From contig OZ022341.1 in assembly GCA_963989245.1 (NCBI GenBank), forward strand, positions 58,644,092 through 58,708,091: 64,000 nt of DNA. Direction: 5' to 3'. How positions within the stretch are numbered: the first letter of the stretch is position 1; each line of letters starts with the position of its first letter. Below, piece by piece: positions 12,111 through 24,210 of the stretch. The notes below the pieces were generated by a model that was not told the DNA's origin, did no database searches, and worked only from the letters and a program-made list of their open reading frames with translations. This DNA is from Nansenia antarctica (taxonomy: Eukaryota > Chordata > Actinopteri > Argentiniformes > Microstomatidae). The translations under genes and the position numbers were made by a program.

Positions 12111-13370
12111 GTTGACATGTTACCGGTGTAATTGAGAAAATGTTTACGATAGTTTAGATTAGCAAGATGCCATAGCCTAGTTGTTGTAATCATCAACTTC
12201 TTCATAAATAGCTGGAATGTAGGCTAGTCTATTATTATGGATGATAGATCTGATTAAAGTAGGCTCATAATGTCTGATGGTTAGTGTGGCATTTCGTTTT
12301 GGGGGAATTGAGGGATTGTTGCTCTGTAATGAAATACCAGATCATTTTAGGGACTTGAGAGCACTTCGACCAGACACGAGACGTGTCCCCAAAATGACTA
12401 CAATGCCTATTTCCATCTAACTGTTGTCTTACATTTCGATGTAGGCCTATATGTTGATGTTAGTGAGTCTGTCTTTTGGCCAGCTATTTTGTTTACACTT
12501 CACGATTATCATGAACATTGCGCACGAATTTTAGAACATTTGTATCACAACAATCATATGTTCAAATACTTTGCACTTATCGTATTTCCCCCCATTATTT
12601 CCACTATTGTTTTTTTTATTAGGCTATTGTCTTACTTACAATTTGTATGATTCCATTTCGAACAACTTGCAGCTCTATGCGATATATCCTAAAAGTGTAT
12701 GTCTAACGAGGTTGGTTAAAGACGATAGGCCTATGTTTTATTATTCATGGTTAATTATAAGATGAAAACCAGCCTCATAAGCCTGTGTGTGCATGGTCAT
12801 TAAGTTCGTAGGCTAACCAACTCAAATAACTAACCATTATTAATGGGAAATAATCCTCAGCCGATATAGAACAGATCTTGCCACATACGGTTAGTGTGTT
12901 ATGAGACTATTTCAAAAGTGAAGTTGAAATTACTCTTGCATTGACTCTTGCTTTGCATTTGCAACAGATTAGCCTATATTGCTTAATGATTAATGACTTA
13001 ATTGCTTAATGACTTAATGATTGATTGATCATGATTGATTCTTTAGATTTGACGTGATTTGTATTTAGCGTTCTGATTTTTGTGTAGAATCTATATCTTG
13101 ATGAATTACAATTTCAATTCATTGAAAGTCATTGCCGTCATCTTCAGAAATCTTTTTTAAGCCTTTGCTATTGTTACGATTGACTGCAATTGTTTAACTG
13201 CAGCGATTTGGGCTATAGTGTAATAGTTATATTGTTCTACATTTCATTTTCACTTTTGTTGGTAACCCTATAGGCTAGTTAGCAACAGTATTGATTGTTA
13301 AAATGTACTGCTTTTCATGTGTACAAAATCTGGGTTACTTTTTATAATAAAAATGTCTTGATGGATCCCG

Positions 13371-13560
13371 CCTATTCAATCACAGGTATTAGTCACCGTG
13401 CCATGCATTTCTGTATGCAAATAGCAAAACCTCTCAACCTCAGGGACCTTTTAGACAGAGGGTATGGCTAGGGGCCACAAACTCTCATTACTTACATTCA
13501 AACCCTGGCAGACCTATTATCATGAACGGAGAAGAGAATCATTCGATAACGAAAAATACA
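13371..13560. promoter_or_regulatory. Candidate conserved non-coding element with POU octamer
   Basis: A block of balanced composition in AT-rich surroundings. It includes an exact POU octamer ATGCAAAT at 13415-13422 preceded by a CATGCATTTC motif. Its location, 1.5-1.7 kb upstream of nkx2.4, fits a neural enhancer. Assignment rests on appearance and motif only; conservation was not tested. Confidence 0.25.
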
Positions 13561-13917
13561 TGGGCCCTTATAGATTTAAAACGTACATTTATGGGGGGAA
13601 ATCGATACCCATGTAGCCCTTCACCACAAAATATTTCTATATCCGTGAAAAATGAATATCCAGCTCGGTTACAATGAATTGCAGAACAATGCAGGTAAAC
13701 TGTTTTTGTCTTATTTACTTTTATTGAGAGTAATCCAAAGCCTACCTAATGTGTTTAACTCTATAGGCTATTTAAGCATAATATGACCGGTGTTTCAAAA
13801 GCTAAGCGTTATGTAATTAGCCTAAGAGAATCGTTTGAAATAGCCCACTATAGCCTGGAACTGGTTTATCAATTGAGTTGTTGACGTAGCCTACTAAAAG
13901 CTGTTTCAATAATAATA

Positions 13918-13965
13918 ACTTTTATAACTTTTTATTTGTATAGCGCTTTTCCTGCAAATGTTGCA
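13918..13965 (+). repeat. Short retroposon-like tail ('tttgtatagcgctttt')
   Basis: An AAT-rich stretch followed by tttatttgtatagcgcttttc. A related string (tatatagcgcttttctagacactcaaag) is found at about 25263-25290 in this window, also next to an AAT/AAC microsatellite. Such tails are common dispersed repeats in fish genomes. The family is not assigned. Confidence 0.4.
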
Positions 13966-14589
13966 GCTCAGAGATAGTCAGAGATAGGCCTTTAACACAG
14001 TTATGGTATAGGCCTAAATCCAAAATAGATGTTGTGTGTTATTTATTCAATACGTTTGTCTTGGAACAGCTATTAGCTTCGTTACAATAATAGTCTATAT
14101 TACCTCTCCCTATTATTTTCCTGAGATTAAATATAGGCTATTAATAGCTCATAGCCTACAGGTATAGGCCTTTAGAAAGTAGATATTTTATTTGAATAAA
14201 TAAGCCTTTTCGGTGGCAATATTTGGTGATGTATGTAAGATGAAAATTAATTTGTTCATGAATTATATAGCACAACGAAGCTTTTGACTCTGAGAGAGGA
14301 AACGCTTTAATCATTATGAATCCATTCTATTTCAGTGACCTGCAATTATAAAGTAATATGACATCAAATCATCATATTTGTCACCAAATAATGTATATAA
14401 TATAAACGTATTGTTGATGTGAATAATATCTAGACGAACGAATATCCTTGTTAATTATAAGCACTGACCTATTCGAATAGCCTGGTCTCGATAATAGTTT
14501 AGCTTGATCTGCATTTGGAACGGATTAGGATACTAACATATTGTTCTAAAACAAAAACAAAATAATTTGTAAAGACTATACGTCGTTCG

Positions 14590-15080
14590 AGGAATGGCAT
14601 ATTTGCTTCAATGGAGCACTTAATGCATTCCGCCATCACCGGCTCAATAACAAGAGAGAGATTTGGAGAGGTCAGTAAAGGGTTTGCGCGCTTAGAGTGA
14701 GGGCCCGGGTCCTGAACCGCTCCTGCTAATGCACCAGAGATGTAAGTGAAGCAAATGAGCTTGTGTGGAGTCTGTGCTTGTTAACCCAATACAACACAAC
14801 GTGCAGTGATCTGAACTTCCATGGCATTTGGGGCGACAGAGATGATGTGGACAAATGACAGTTGTACTGTTTTTATTTTATTTCTCTGGTTCCAACGGGA
14901 GACGCCCTATACAAGACAAAGCTGGATGAGAGCCATGCAGCTGTGCAACTATCACGACTAAAAGCGCAACGTCTTGTTGCAACTTTCCTTGCGCGCAGAA
15001 TGACGGAGTCCAGTCAACCTGAATATTTCTATGTTTGGTCAATTCCGTATTAGCGATTAAGTCCGACACAGAGAACGGCA
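14590..15080. promoter_or_regulatory. Candidate conserved non-coding element(s)
   Basis: About 490 bp of relatively GC-balanced, non-repetitive sequence 2.7-3.2 kb upstream of nkx2.4. It is bounded on both sides by AT-rich DNA. It includes tgcgcgcttagagtgagggcccggg near 14685-14710 and several homeodomain-like cores. Open frames on both strands are short and lack domains, so a coding exon is unlikely. It is a candidate enhancer only. Confidence 0.25.
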
Positions 15081-17971
15081 AGCCATGTAAGCTTCTCAAG
15101 ACATTTCAATTAGCCCCTTTCGAAAACCCCAGGGCCTATTTGCGTAACTGAGAGCCGATGTGTCTCCGAAAGCTGACAGGATGTAACGAGACAACATAGT
15201 ATAAGCGAAAACGACAAGACTGTTTATAAACAAGTTACTTCATTTCAAATAAGGCTCTTTTATTGCACGAGCAAAACATTTTTCAAATCTTTTGGTCTGA
15301 CTGAAGAATGTGGCATATTCATATAGTAGCCTATAGACAGATCGATAGATAGCCTAGATATCACGACACGATTTTCGGCCTTGCAATCAAATAAATCCCA
15401 TCAAGTAAGAAAACATTAGATTTTCAAGCACTAAAAGTTATGAGTGGAGGAGTTATGAGTGGACCAAAGCTATCTGAAAATATGTTTGAAGGCCTACAAA
15501 AGAGACATGGAATAGGTTAATGCACAATTTATATTTCTGTATCACGTTAGGAAATTGACATAATAGACGTAGGACTACTTAATGGTTAAATAACTCCACC
15601 ATTGGTGGTCGCCTATAGTATGAAGCCTAACCGGACGTGTTGGGAAGAAAAGTTGACAGTTACGCTATATGTTGTTCATCCGCTCACCGCTCTGCACAGT
15701 CGGCAGCATTGATCCTTTTTTCATACTGCAATAGTTCCAATTTAATATGACCATATAATCGTTTTTTCTGATTAAGTTTCTTTTTTTAATTATTTACGTT
15801 TTTCAATTCAGATAATTTCTTCCAGAAGAATTCGTCCAGATGTGGCCCTGGCAGCATTCCTTGGCAGAATAATGGTCCATCCAAGAGATATAAGTGGGAG
15901 CAAGGCTGTGCAGGTCCCATGTCATCCACCCTGTATTCTTTGTCTTTCAATGAATGTGATGAATATTAGACTGTATGGAGGTTGGGAGTTGTAAGCATTG
16001 GACTCAACAGGCATACATAAGCTTATTATGGACAAGTGTATATGAGCTCAAATGCAATAGGGAAGAGTGAAAAGAGGTATGACTTAGATAATGATAATAA
16101 AACCAATAGGTCATATCAAGGACACATTCTGATAACAATTCTATAACCACCAAGCCACCATTTGTAAGATTTCAGAGAATATAACTCTTCACATTTCTGT
16201 CCCGGGTTCTGGACATCCCCTGGCCCCACTAGACAAATGGACATGTTTTCAGCAGATCCTCAAATCACAGACTGTTGAGTTTTTTTGGACACCATGAGCC
16301 AAAGCATCTATTGTAGCATAAGCATATACTATCTTATTGAATGAAGTGAAGCGATATGTATGAATAACTGTAATTGTGCACTATTGTGATTCTGTCTCTC
16401 ATTTCCAAGACAATGCAAATGTATTGAGGTAAACTATGTGTTATTAATTCTTATTCCTATGTACGTGACAGAAAAATCTGTAAAAAGAATGATTTGATGA
16501 ATATGAATATGCAATCTATAAGAAGGGCCACTTGGAAATACATAAATATGCAAAGATATCCATCAAGAACAAGAAAGATGTTGTTTTCCGGGGAGATCAC
16601 TTCACTGAACATAGCTGATCCTTTCACTGTTGTGCACTTGACATTTTTTATGTGAACCATTGTATGATCTTATATTATGATGTGCATGAATGTTCAAGCC
16701 TTCTGGTATTATGTTAAGAATACGGTCATTTTGTTGATTGTGTAATGTTTGAAAATATTAATATTTTAATCATGTTATGCAGATTTATGATGATTTTTCA
16801 CTGCTAGATTTAGTAGACTCCGACATAAAAACACAGTATCAGGAAACAAAGTATCCATTATAGTGAAGATAAGTGGCACTTTGCAGTGTTGGTATCTCAA
16901 TTAAATTGATTTCCTCAGGCCTATTCTTTGAAGCGTGTTTCACAATTAATTTAGCAAACCTCATAAACACAGGAGTGATTGCATTTTCATCTAAATAACC
17001 CATATCTCTGTACCACATAATATGAGACAATTGCCCTCTATCTCAGAAAATGCAGGATTGCAAGTAAAATGTTCTTCGATATTATCATGGCTCTGTACTC
17101 TTTTGTGTTGAAAGCACTACACAGTCATTATAGTGTGAAACGACATGTTTTACACCCACCTGGCAGCACATCTCCACACAGTTTATCCCTCTGACACTGG
17201 TCATTAACACTTGTGCTATAGACATATGCTGTATGGGCCCTATAAGGTGACCTTATTGACTGGTTTCCATGTTTTCTACTGTATATATTAAAGCTATCTC
17301 TTGACAACCACTCTTGCTGATTAAACGCTCTCCATTATTTCCTCCTGAGATTTTGTGTGTTGGTCTATGTCATGACTCATCTATCATTACTGTAGAACAC
17401 CTAGCAGCAAAGTGAGTATATATATTAAGCCTTTCCATTTTTTATCAAAACAACAGCAACAGAACATTAAAGAATGTTAGAGAGCCACACTCACACAGTG
17501 TCATTATAAACTATAAGTTCAACATGTTAAATGGCCATGTATTTTTGTTAGTTCAAATTTGTTAATGCTATTTTGTGTATGAACCTAATAAGATCCTTTG
17601 TGCATGTTGTTTGCCATGGGTTACTATATTCAGCCTACCGATCTTGATTGACCTTCTCCCCTGTTTCCATTTCGCTTTTCCATTTCTACCTCTTACACTC
17701 TCTCCATGTCCCTCATTCTCTCTCTTCCCTGTTTAATCCCCTGCTCTTGTGAGGAGCAATAGGACAAGCAGCTGTGCTCCCAAGGCTCTTGGAAAGGCAG
17801 CCACTCAAGCTACTAACAGGAGGGGTCCAGACCACCTGGCTCCTGGGTAGCCAGGCTCCCAGCAGAGCATAAGCCAGGCACCGACTCAGAGTGGGGGGTG
17901 TGGCTGTTGACCTCTGACCTACAGTGTCCACCCTGGGTGTACCCCAACGCATTACACCACACAGAAAAGGA

Positions 17972-17988
17972 GGGGGGGGGGGGGGGGG
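17972..17988 (+). repeat. Homopolymer of 17 G
   Basis: An uninterrupted G run in intergenic DNA, capable of G-quadruplex formation and prone to length polymorphism and sequencing error. Similar but shorter runs occur at 7393-7407 and 8286-8302 (G) and at about 21625-21638 and 25881-25894 (C). Confidence 0.8.
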
Positions 17989-18810
17989 AAAGTACATGGC
18001 CTAATACATTTAATTGTTACCTTTTAAGCTTGTTGCATCCTGCATTTGTCTATCAATACTCTGTCCCTAAAGACACATAATACACAATCAAGGATACATA
18101 TAGCTTCTTTGTGAGAAAAGCAACAGCTTCTCGACCCAAATACAGTACACATTATACATTTGTGGGAGTAAAAGAAGGAGTGCAATTGCTATCTCATTAA
18201 TCTCATCAGGTCTTGAGTTCAAGGCTGCAATGTAATGCACGCACCAATGTAATGCAATTATTCATGTTTGATCACAAACAGAGTTTCATGTCAAATTGCT
18301 AAAAGTGATGGCTAAGAAGTGAACACATTCTACACTGAGGTCAGATCCTGCTGGAAAAAACTCTTGAGACGGTGTGTGTGTGTGGGGGGGGGCAGCCAGG
18401 CAAGGCCACACTTGACAATTGGATGAGACCTGCAGCTCAGAGAGCATGTCTGGCTATGAAAGAGGTGAAGAGGGCACTGTGAAAACACCAGGTTGCAACT
18501 GTCCATGGGAGTCTCGGATGAGGGCTCTGGTTAATAATGCTCCACACAATGTATCCTGGAGGTCAGCAGTTTACATTGAGGCTTCAGGGTAGATGGTTTT
18601 ACTAGGATATCCATTGTCCTTCAAATCACCCACTGTCTGCAACATTAATTTTCTTCAATGTATCATTATAAATCTAGACATGGCATTTTTTATATGGAGC
18701 AAGTACCAACCTATACTTATTAACTTTTCAACACTATGTATTTTTGTGATATCCTCAATCATGACCTCAAACAATAAGAGCCACACTGAAATCATTATGG
18801 TTTAAGCATT

Positions 18811-18999
18811 TTAATCGCTAAGCAAAGCACTAGTATCGATCCTGGGAGGTAATCTTGGAGGAAGTTGTTGTTGTTGAAGTTGTTGTTGTTCCTTGTTGGA
18901 AGTCTGGTCACAAGGACCGGACTGTGTTACTGGAAGTGGAGACAAATTATCTGTAGTTTGGGATGCATTCTGAATGTTTGATGATGACTTCCTATACAT
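18811..18999 (-). CDS. Unassigned 62-codon open frame with polyQ, possible 3' exon
   Basis: On the minus strand a frame runs from MYRKSSSNIQ to a TAA at 18811. It is rich in Ser, Thr, Pro and Gln, with a Gln/Leu block coded by mixed CAA and CTT triplets. Immediately upstream is a T-rich stretch ending in GCATAG, a plausible splice acceptor at about 19003. About 870 bp further upstream on the same strand a hAT transposon supplies a short first exon with a possible donor (see 19875-19989). No domain is recognised. It may be a transposon-related exon, an exon of an unknown gene, or chance. Confidence 0.2.
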   Translation of the reverse strand: MYRKSSSNIQNASQTTDNLSPLPVTQSGPCDQTSNKEQQQLQQQQLPPRLPPRIDTSALLSD

Positions 19000-19269
19000 G
19001 GACTATGCGCAAACAAATAATAACAAATGAAAACGTTTTATTTACTTGAAAGATATTATTAGAAGCAGGCAATATTGTCCCCCTCAATAATAATACGATT
19101 ATTTTGTTGCGGGAGTCCAGAGGCGGATTTAGGATTGTAGGAGATCCGGGGCTTAGCCCAGAGGGAGAATATAATGTGCGCGCGGAGCGCGGCGAAAAAA
19201 ATTGCCTTCAACCTTCGACTTACCACCACCTTAAAGCGGACAAAGGCTGTATTACAAAATAGACAGTAA

Positions 19270-19270
<1 letters not shown>

Positions 19271-19297
<27 letters not shown>
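19271..19297 (+). repeat. (CA)n microsatellite
   Basis: About 13 CA dinucleotides lying inside the hAT-like element at 19118-20217. Confidence 0.9.
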
Positions 19298-19301
<4 letters not shown>

Positions 19302-19439
19302 GTCACCATCATTTATATTTGTATAGAATTACAGAATTGATGGGCTGAGGCTAGTTATGTTACAGTATGTATATCAGGGCAGACTCTGGGCTCACCACTT
19401 ATATTGTATTGATTGTCTTGTCCTGTGTTATATGACGAT

Positions 19440-19515
19440 ATATTACATGTATTGTTGGCCTGTGTATAGTACTGTGAAATCAAATCCCCCCTGGGACATT
19501 AAACAAACTTAGTTA
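19440..19515 (+). repeat. LINE/SINE-like 3' tail inside the hAT element
   Basis: The string tgtgaaatcaaatcccccctgggacattaaac followed by short TTAG repeats resembles the common fish retroposon tail in which a 'cccctgggacaataaa' motif precedes a short tandem repeat. It suggests a truncated retroposon inserted in, or carried by, the transposon. The family is not assigned. Confidence 0.35.
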
Positions 19516-19874
19516 GTTAGCGTTACATCTTAGGATAGATTTGAGTCATGTTCTGTATACATACATACTACCATAAGGGCATACTTAATGTGGTTACTTC
19601 ATGTTTACTAGCTGTAACATTAACGTTACATCATTCTTTTTCACTTGTTACTCAGTCAACCAGAGTGCATATATCAAAGACTATCAGCCTGTTATTCACT
19701 TTATTTGTATAAGTATTATCCGTTGTTTGATTTCTTACCATGTACCGTAACAGTACCTTGCTATGTTTCATTTTCATTATAAACATAACGTTATGTTATG
19801 ATAGCCAGCTAGCATTAGCAAACCGGAAAAGTAGTGTCAGTGAGTCAGTCACCTTTCTAATAAGATTCACAAAC

Positions 19875-19989
19875 CTGAAACATCATCTATGTCATCACTG
19901 CTGGTGATGTCATTGTTGTCAGCTGCTGATACTGCTGCTGCAACAGTTCTTGGCGCTTGTTTTGTTGAAAACAACTTTGGGATATCCAT
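19875..19989 (-). pseudogene. Remnant first exon of a hAT (ZMYM1-like) transposase
   Basis: On the minus strand an ATG at 19989 opens MDIPKLFSTKQAPRTVAAA followed by an acidic Asp/Ser/Thr stretch, with a CAG/GTTTGT possible donor near 19874. A short basic-then-acidic leader of this kind is typical of the N-terminus of hAT transposases of the ZMYM1-like group. Neither the TTF zinc finger nor the RNase H-like catalytic fold follows inside the element, so the unit cannot encode an active enzyme. Assignment to hAT rests mainly on the flanking termini. Confidence 0.4.
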
Positions 19990-20217
19990 CCTTACAAAGT
20001 CAGGCACTGATTGAGATCACGTCTTCTTCAGGGCAGGGCAGGCTACGCAGTACGCAGGCTAATGTCGCGCAGCTGCTGCCTCTCTGTTGGACTCCGGTAC
20101 TGCACGTTACTCACGAGATTTTTTATTTTTTATTTATTTTTTAAGTAAAACATTCGGGGCTTTTCAGAAAACATCCGGGGCTTGAGCCCAAGTAGCCACC
20201 CCCTAGCGCCGCCCCTG

Positions 20218-22666
20218 TGCGGGACGTTTTTATTGACTTTCAGCAGTTTCGTTCAGGATTTTTATTTTCAATTGTATTATTAACCTCGGCTTCAGCAGCA
20301 TCATTAGTCCTGTTCACCTGTAAAGTAATTAATGTCAACAAACAGTAAATATAACTACAGTATAAAGTGAATAACCCCCCGAGAAAAATGTAGCCTACCG
20401 CCCCCTCCCCCCATGTTCAGCTGAATCATAAGCCCTTGTTTAGACCTATACCGTTTCTGTGATGTGCTTTTATGATTAACTTTCGATACTTCTTTTTTAA
20501 TACACTGGTTGTGGAAGGTGGGGGTCTCCATTATAGGTTGAGCCGGCTTTGGTGTCTGTATGTACAGGTTATGCAATCCCCCATAATCAAGATGCAATCC
20601 AGATAATAGATATTAGATCGTATAATAATAATAGGCCTAATAGATAATAGATCTATTATCAAATTGTTTGACAGAAATTACATGACAGTTAGTACTAGTA
20701 GTCACTTGCATGTGATATTCATAAACTGTACATACCCCTTTTACCACCGTCATGACATTACTTGCAGGACTAAATGAGAACAGTTCATTGCCCAACTGCT
20801 CCCCTTTGTGGACAAGCCACTCCCAACCACCCCACAGCTCTGCTGAATGGATAGATTAATCAGCTAAAATGCTTTTGACAGACACCAGTTTTAATGTTAT
20901 TTGTCTCAGATTTAACTTCAACATGAACTGATTGCAACAGATACATTACATTGCCAGTCAAAAGAATGTTGGGACCTTCTCTGCTTATAACAACTCTTAG
21001 GAAAATATATTTTATGTTCAATGCAAATAATGTAATTATTATTAACTATTGAAATGTGCTGGTTGTTGCTGAGAACAGGGAAGACGTACCAGCTTATATA
21101 ATATCACCCATGGACGCACAGATCCTCATGTTTTTTTCTATTCCAAACATTGAATCCAGGTCAAATTAATTATGTCATTTCAAATCTATGGAACGTCACA
21201 ATATGATGTGATTGTTAAGAGGAATAAGGGACACACACAACACTCTAAAGGATGAAACAGAATTAAACAGAACACTCACAATTTTCATATGGATTGAATG
21301 TTCCGAAATGAGTCCCCAAGAATGGAATGTGAGACATGATTTTCTCCAAGGCGTTGTGCTGCCATCTTGTGGCAAAATACATCACATGCTTGTTTGATGC
21401 TCAGTGGATAGTTGACAATAATACAAAATATGCTGAATTCCACCTTCTATGAATATGACTATACTGTAGCTTTATGTATATGTTTTTCAAGTGCAAGACG
21501 ACCCTAGAGTTGTAATGTGTAACCAAATGATTTAAAGAAATGTAAAGTCTGTTGGAAATATGCCACCTCTAGACACTAAGGCGAAATTGTGTTTGAAGTT
21601 CCAAACAGCAACATAATAATATACCCCCCCCCCCCCCTCTCTCTCCCCAACATAAACATCGTCAACACAAGTAATGTAGAATCATGAGAGAACCTTACAT
21701 ACATTGCAACTTTAATTTGCCATGTATTGTAGTATTTAGGAATCTTCAGGGGAGGGGGTTGGAGAGAAGGGGGGTGGGCAGATCTCATAATATAAGGCCT
21801 CCCTCTTCTATGTGAATGGGACTTCTTTGCCCAGAAAATGAACATGAGTTTGTAATTTTCTCTCCTCTTAGAGGGCAACAATGGCATGTTTGAGAGCTGA
21901 ACACAAGTTGGGTTTTATGAGGGGATCCTCCCCATCGCTTTTAGAGGCCAGCTGTCCATATGGAATACAACGTGTCCAACAAGGGTCACAAAGGAACCAA
22001 GTGACAGCCTTGACAAAAACCCAGAGATACTTACTGTGCATCTCTGCCTGGTAGATGAGCTGACCCATCCCACACAACTGAATAGAAACAAAACCTCACA
22101 GCTCTGCACTGTCACAACACCCTCTCTCTTTTCCTTGTGTGAGCCCTGGCCTGAATATACAGCTGCACTTTCTGTAGCCTATTTAGAGTCTGCTTTGTGA
22201 ATTGACAGAAAATACCGTTTTGCCGAGTGAAAGAATGTTGAGGAAATTATCATTTGGTTTATATTCATGGTATCAACATGGTAAACGTAAATTGTTGCAG
22301 CGATATTCCACGAAACGCCATTAATACGCAGTTTTAAAGACAATTAAAGTTACTAAAAAGGACTTTAAAAGGACTATGTCTTCACTCCGGAAACAAATAA
22401 TGCAGTTGTTTGTTTGCATACAGAGCGAATCTAGCAAATAGCAAATAGTAGCCTACAATATCGACGAATACATTAGGACAATATTTAGACATTCACTTGA
22501 GTTGTTTTCTTCCATTTTGCATTGTGTCCTACGAACAAACAGGAATTACATTTCAGGAACTAAATTATGTTTTGCGTAGATATATGTAGGCTATTTAGTT
22601 TTGATTAAAGGTAGGCTTTTGACTTATAAACGCTTTATAATAATTACCAGGTAAAGCTGACAGAGG
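20218..22666. other. Gene-free DNA downstream of nkx2.2
   Basis: No coding exon is supported. There is a C run at about 21625-21638 next to a CT-rich stretch. The segment 21780-22140 has even composition and, on the minus strand, a GTAAGT splice-donor-like site near 22030; it could be a non-coding RNA exon or a conserved element, but there is no further support. The remainder is AT-rich without recognisable structure. Confidence 0.4.
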
Positions 22667-22672
22667 TTTATT
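22667..22672 (-). terminator. Candidate nkx2.2 polyadenylation signal (AATAAA)
   Basis: TTTATT on the plus strand is AATAAA on the minus strand, 280 nt past the nkx2.2 stop codon, in a T/A-rich context suitable for a short 3' UTR end. Confidence 0.45.
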
Positions 22673-22951
22673 CACGGCCATAAATATTCAAGTTCAATAT
22701 AGACACAGTACACGAAAAAACTATACATAAATAATTTTCAGAAAATTTGGGCACAAAATATTACATTCCTTTAGCAAACAAATACAGAACCCAATTGAAT
22801 CTCACAAGCCCTGCTGTCCAGACCTTATTAGGTCGAATCCCATTCCTTCAGATGAAAATAGAGGAAGAGCATTATTTTCATCCAAAACAGGAGCTAATTC
22901 AATACAACTTTTTCGAGATTAAAGTAAAGTTTCAAATAGCCTGCCCATCAT

Positions 22952-24210
22952 CTACCAGGTCCATTGGTACATTTGCGCCAAGTGATGCACACCCGGCATG
23001 TGTGCCATGGCGTCGGTGCTGTAATGAGAACGCAGAGGCCTACTCAGATGTTGGAGAGGATAGGCGCTGTACGCGGAGAGGGGTACTCCAGCCCTGAATG
23101 TAGCCTCAAGGTCCTGAGTTTTGATAATGTCACACGGCTTGCCATCCCTAACCAAAACTGGAATGGCCACCCGCCTTGGGGACATGAGATGAACCATCTC
23201 CATGCCTTTCTCTGCTCGTGCTCTCTTCATCTTATACCTGTGGTTCTGGAACCAGATCTTAACTTGAGTTGGAGTCAGCCGTAGTGCGCTTGCGAAATGC
23301 TCCCTCTCGGGCGCTGAGAGATATCTCTGTTGTCGGAATCGTCGCTCAAGTTCATATGTTTGAGCCTTGGAAAACAGCACTCTCCTTTTCCTCTTCTTTC
23401 CCGAGTCGCTGCTGTCACCTGTAACATCCCTGTCGATATCCTGGGATTCATCGGTGGACAGCTCTGGAGATTTTGATTCGTTTCGAGAATCAACTGACAG
23501 ACCATGCACTATTTGAGAAGAGACAAATTGTGTCAGGTTAGCATCACAAATGCTCTCTGAACATTTACATCATTGAGCGTTTTCTTGAAAAGTAAATAAC
23601 AAAGATACCAAATATGTTGGTAGTAGGCCTAATCTATCTAATAAATAGGTTACGATACTTTGAATAGACTGTATAGGCTATAGGTTATAATTCAGGCTAT
23701 AATGTTAGGGTTACTGATTACGCATGGAAACGGCGTAGTTGACAGACTGAGACTAGATTTGTGTAAGTATTTTGGTTGACCATTATAGCAGTGTAATACA
23801 GTATGGAAACATTGAATCCAATATTTGCATAATTACGCATGGAGAACTGAATTCAAAACGAAGACGCAATAAATTAACGAAATAATTATATTTTGGTGAC
23901 AATTATTTGGGAAAGGTGGATAAATAAATTACCGAGTGTAAACAATAACTTTTCAGAGTTACTTACATGAATATTGGATGTTGTTGGAGGACGCAAGCCA
24001 TCTTGTGTAGGGTTTGTTACCATTATCACACAAACGACTCTTAAAGGGCACATTCCCATCCTTTTCTGATCTCTGATTTTGCACTAAAATCTCACTAGTG
24101 TCCTCTTCGTTTTCATATTCAGTCTCCTCTGTTCCAGATTGCCCATTCGTGTCAGGAAGATCCAAAATGTCCTTTACAGAGAAGCCTGTCTTTGTGTTAC
24201 TAAACGACAT
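22952..24210 (-). CDS. nkx2.2: Nkx2.2, NK2-class homeodomain transcription factor (2 exons)
   Basis: Nuclear repressor/activator specifying V3 interneurons and oligodendrocyte, pancreatic and enteroendocrine fates downstream of Hedgehog. Exon 1 runs 24210 to 23967 and exon 2 runs 23508 to 22952; the 458-bp intron has a GTAAGT donor and a CAAATAG acceptor, giving 266 aa. The N-terminus carries the TN motif (GFSVKDILDLPDTN, from residue 9). The homeodomain is at residues 120-179, starting KRKRRVLFSKAQTYELERRF and containing VKIWFQNHRYKMKRARAEKG. The NK2-specific domain SPRRVAIPVLVRDGKPC is at about 191-207, and the C-terminus is MYQWTW. Helix 2 reads HFASALRL where the well-known vertebrate form is HLASLIRL (homeodomain positions 34, 37 and 38). 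The linker and N-terminal acidic region also differ considerably from the usual form, suggesting a faster-evolving duplicate (perhaps the teleost b copy). Confidence 0.94.

Larger units (their letters stand above)
12111..18810. other. nkx2.4 upstream intergenic DNA, gene-free
   Basis: No spliced or single-exon gene was found. The sequence is AT-rich, with several blocks of even composition that look like conserved non-coding elements (listed separately). It also contains a short repeat tail at 13918-13965 and a run of 17 G at 17972-17988. Short open frames here have no codon-like pattern or recognisable domains. Confidence 0.5.
19118..20217 (-). mobile_element. Non-autonomous hAT-like DNA transposon
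   Basis: The left end reads CAGAGGCGGATTTAGG, and the right end read in reverse is CAGGGGCGGCGCTAGGGG. Both are hAT-type termini. Subterminal copies of a cggggctt-(g)agccca motif face inward at 19147-19160 and 20177-20190. The string tgcggga occurs just outside both ends (19108-19114 and 20218-20224), consistent with an imperfect 8-bp target duplication. The 1.1-kb body lacks a transposase catalytic region and keeps only a short putative first exon on the minus strand. A CA microsatellite and a retroposon-like tail are embedded in it. Confidence 0.55.

Noticed and set aside
22964..23284. 106-codon plus-strand frame antisense to nkx2.2
   Set aside because: Mirror of the constrained homeodomain exon; no independent support.
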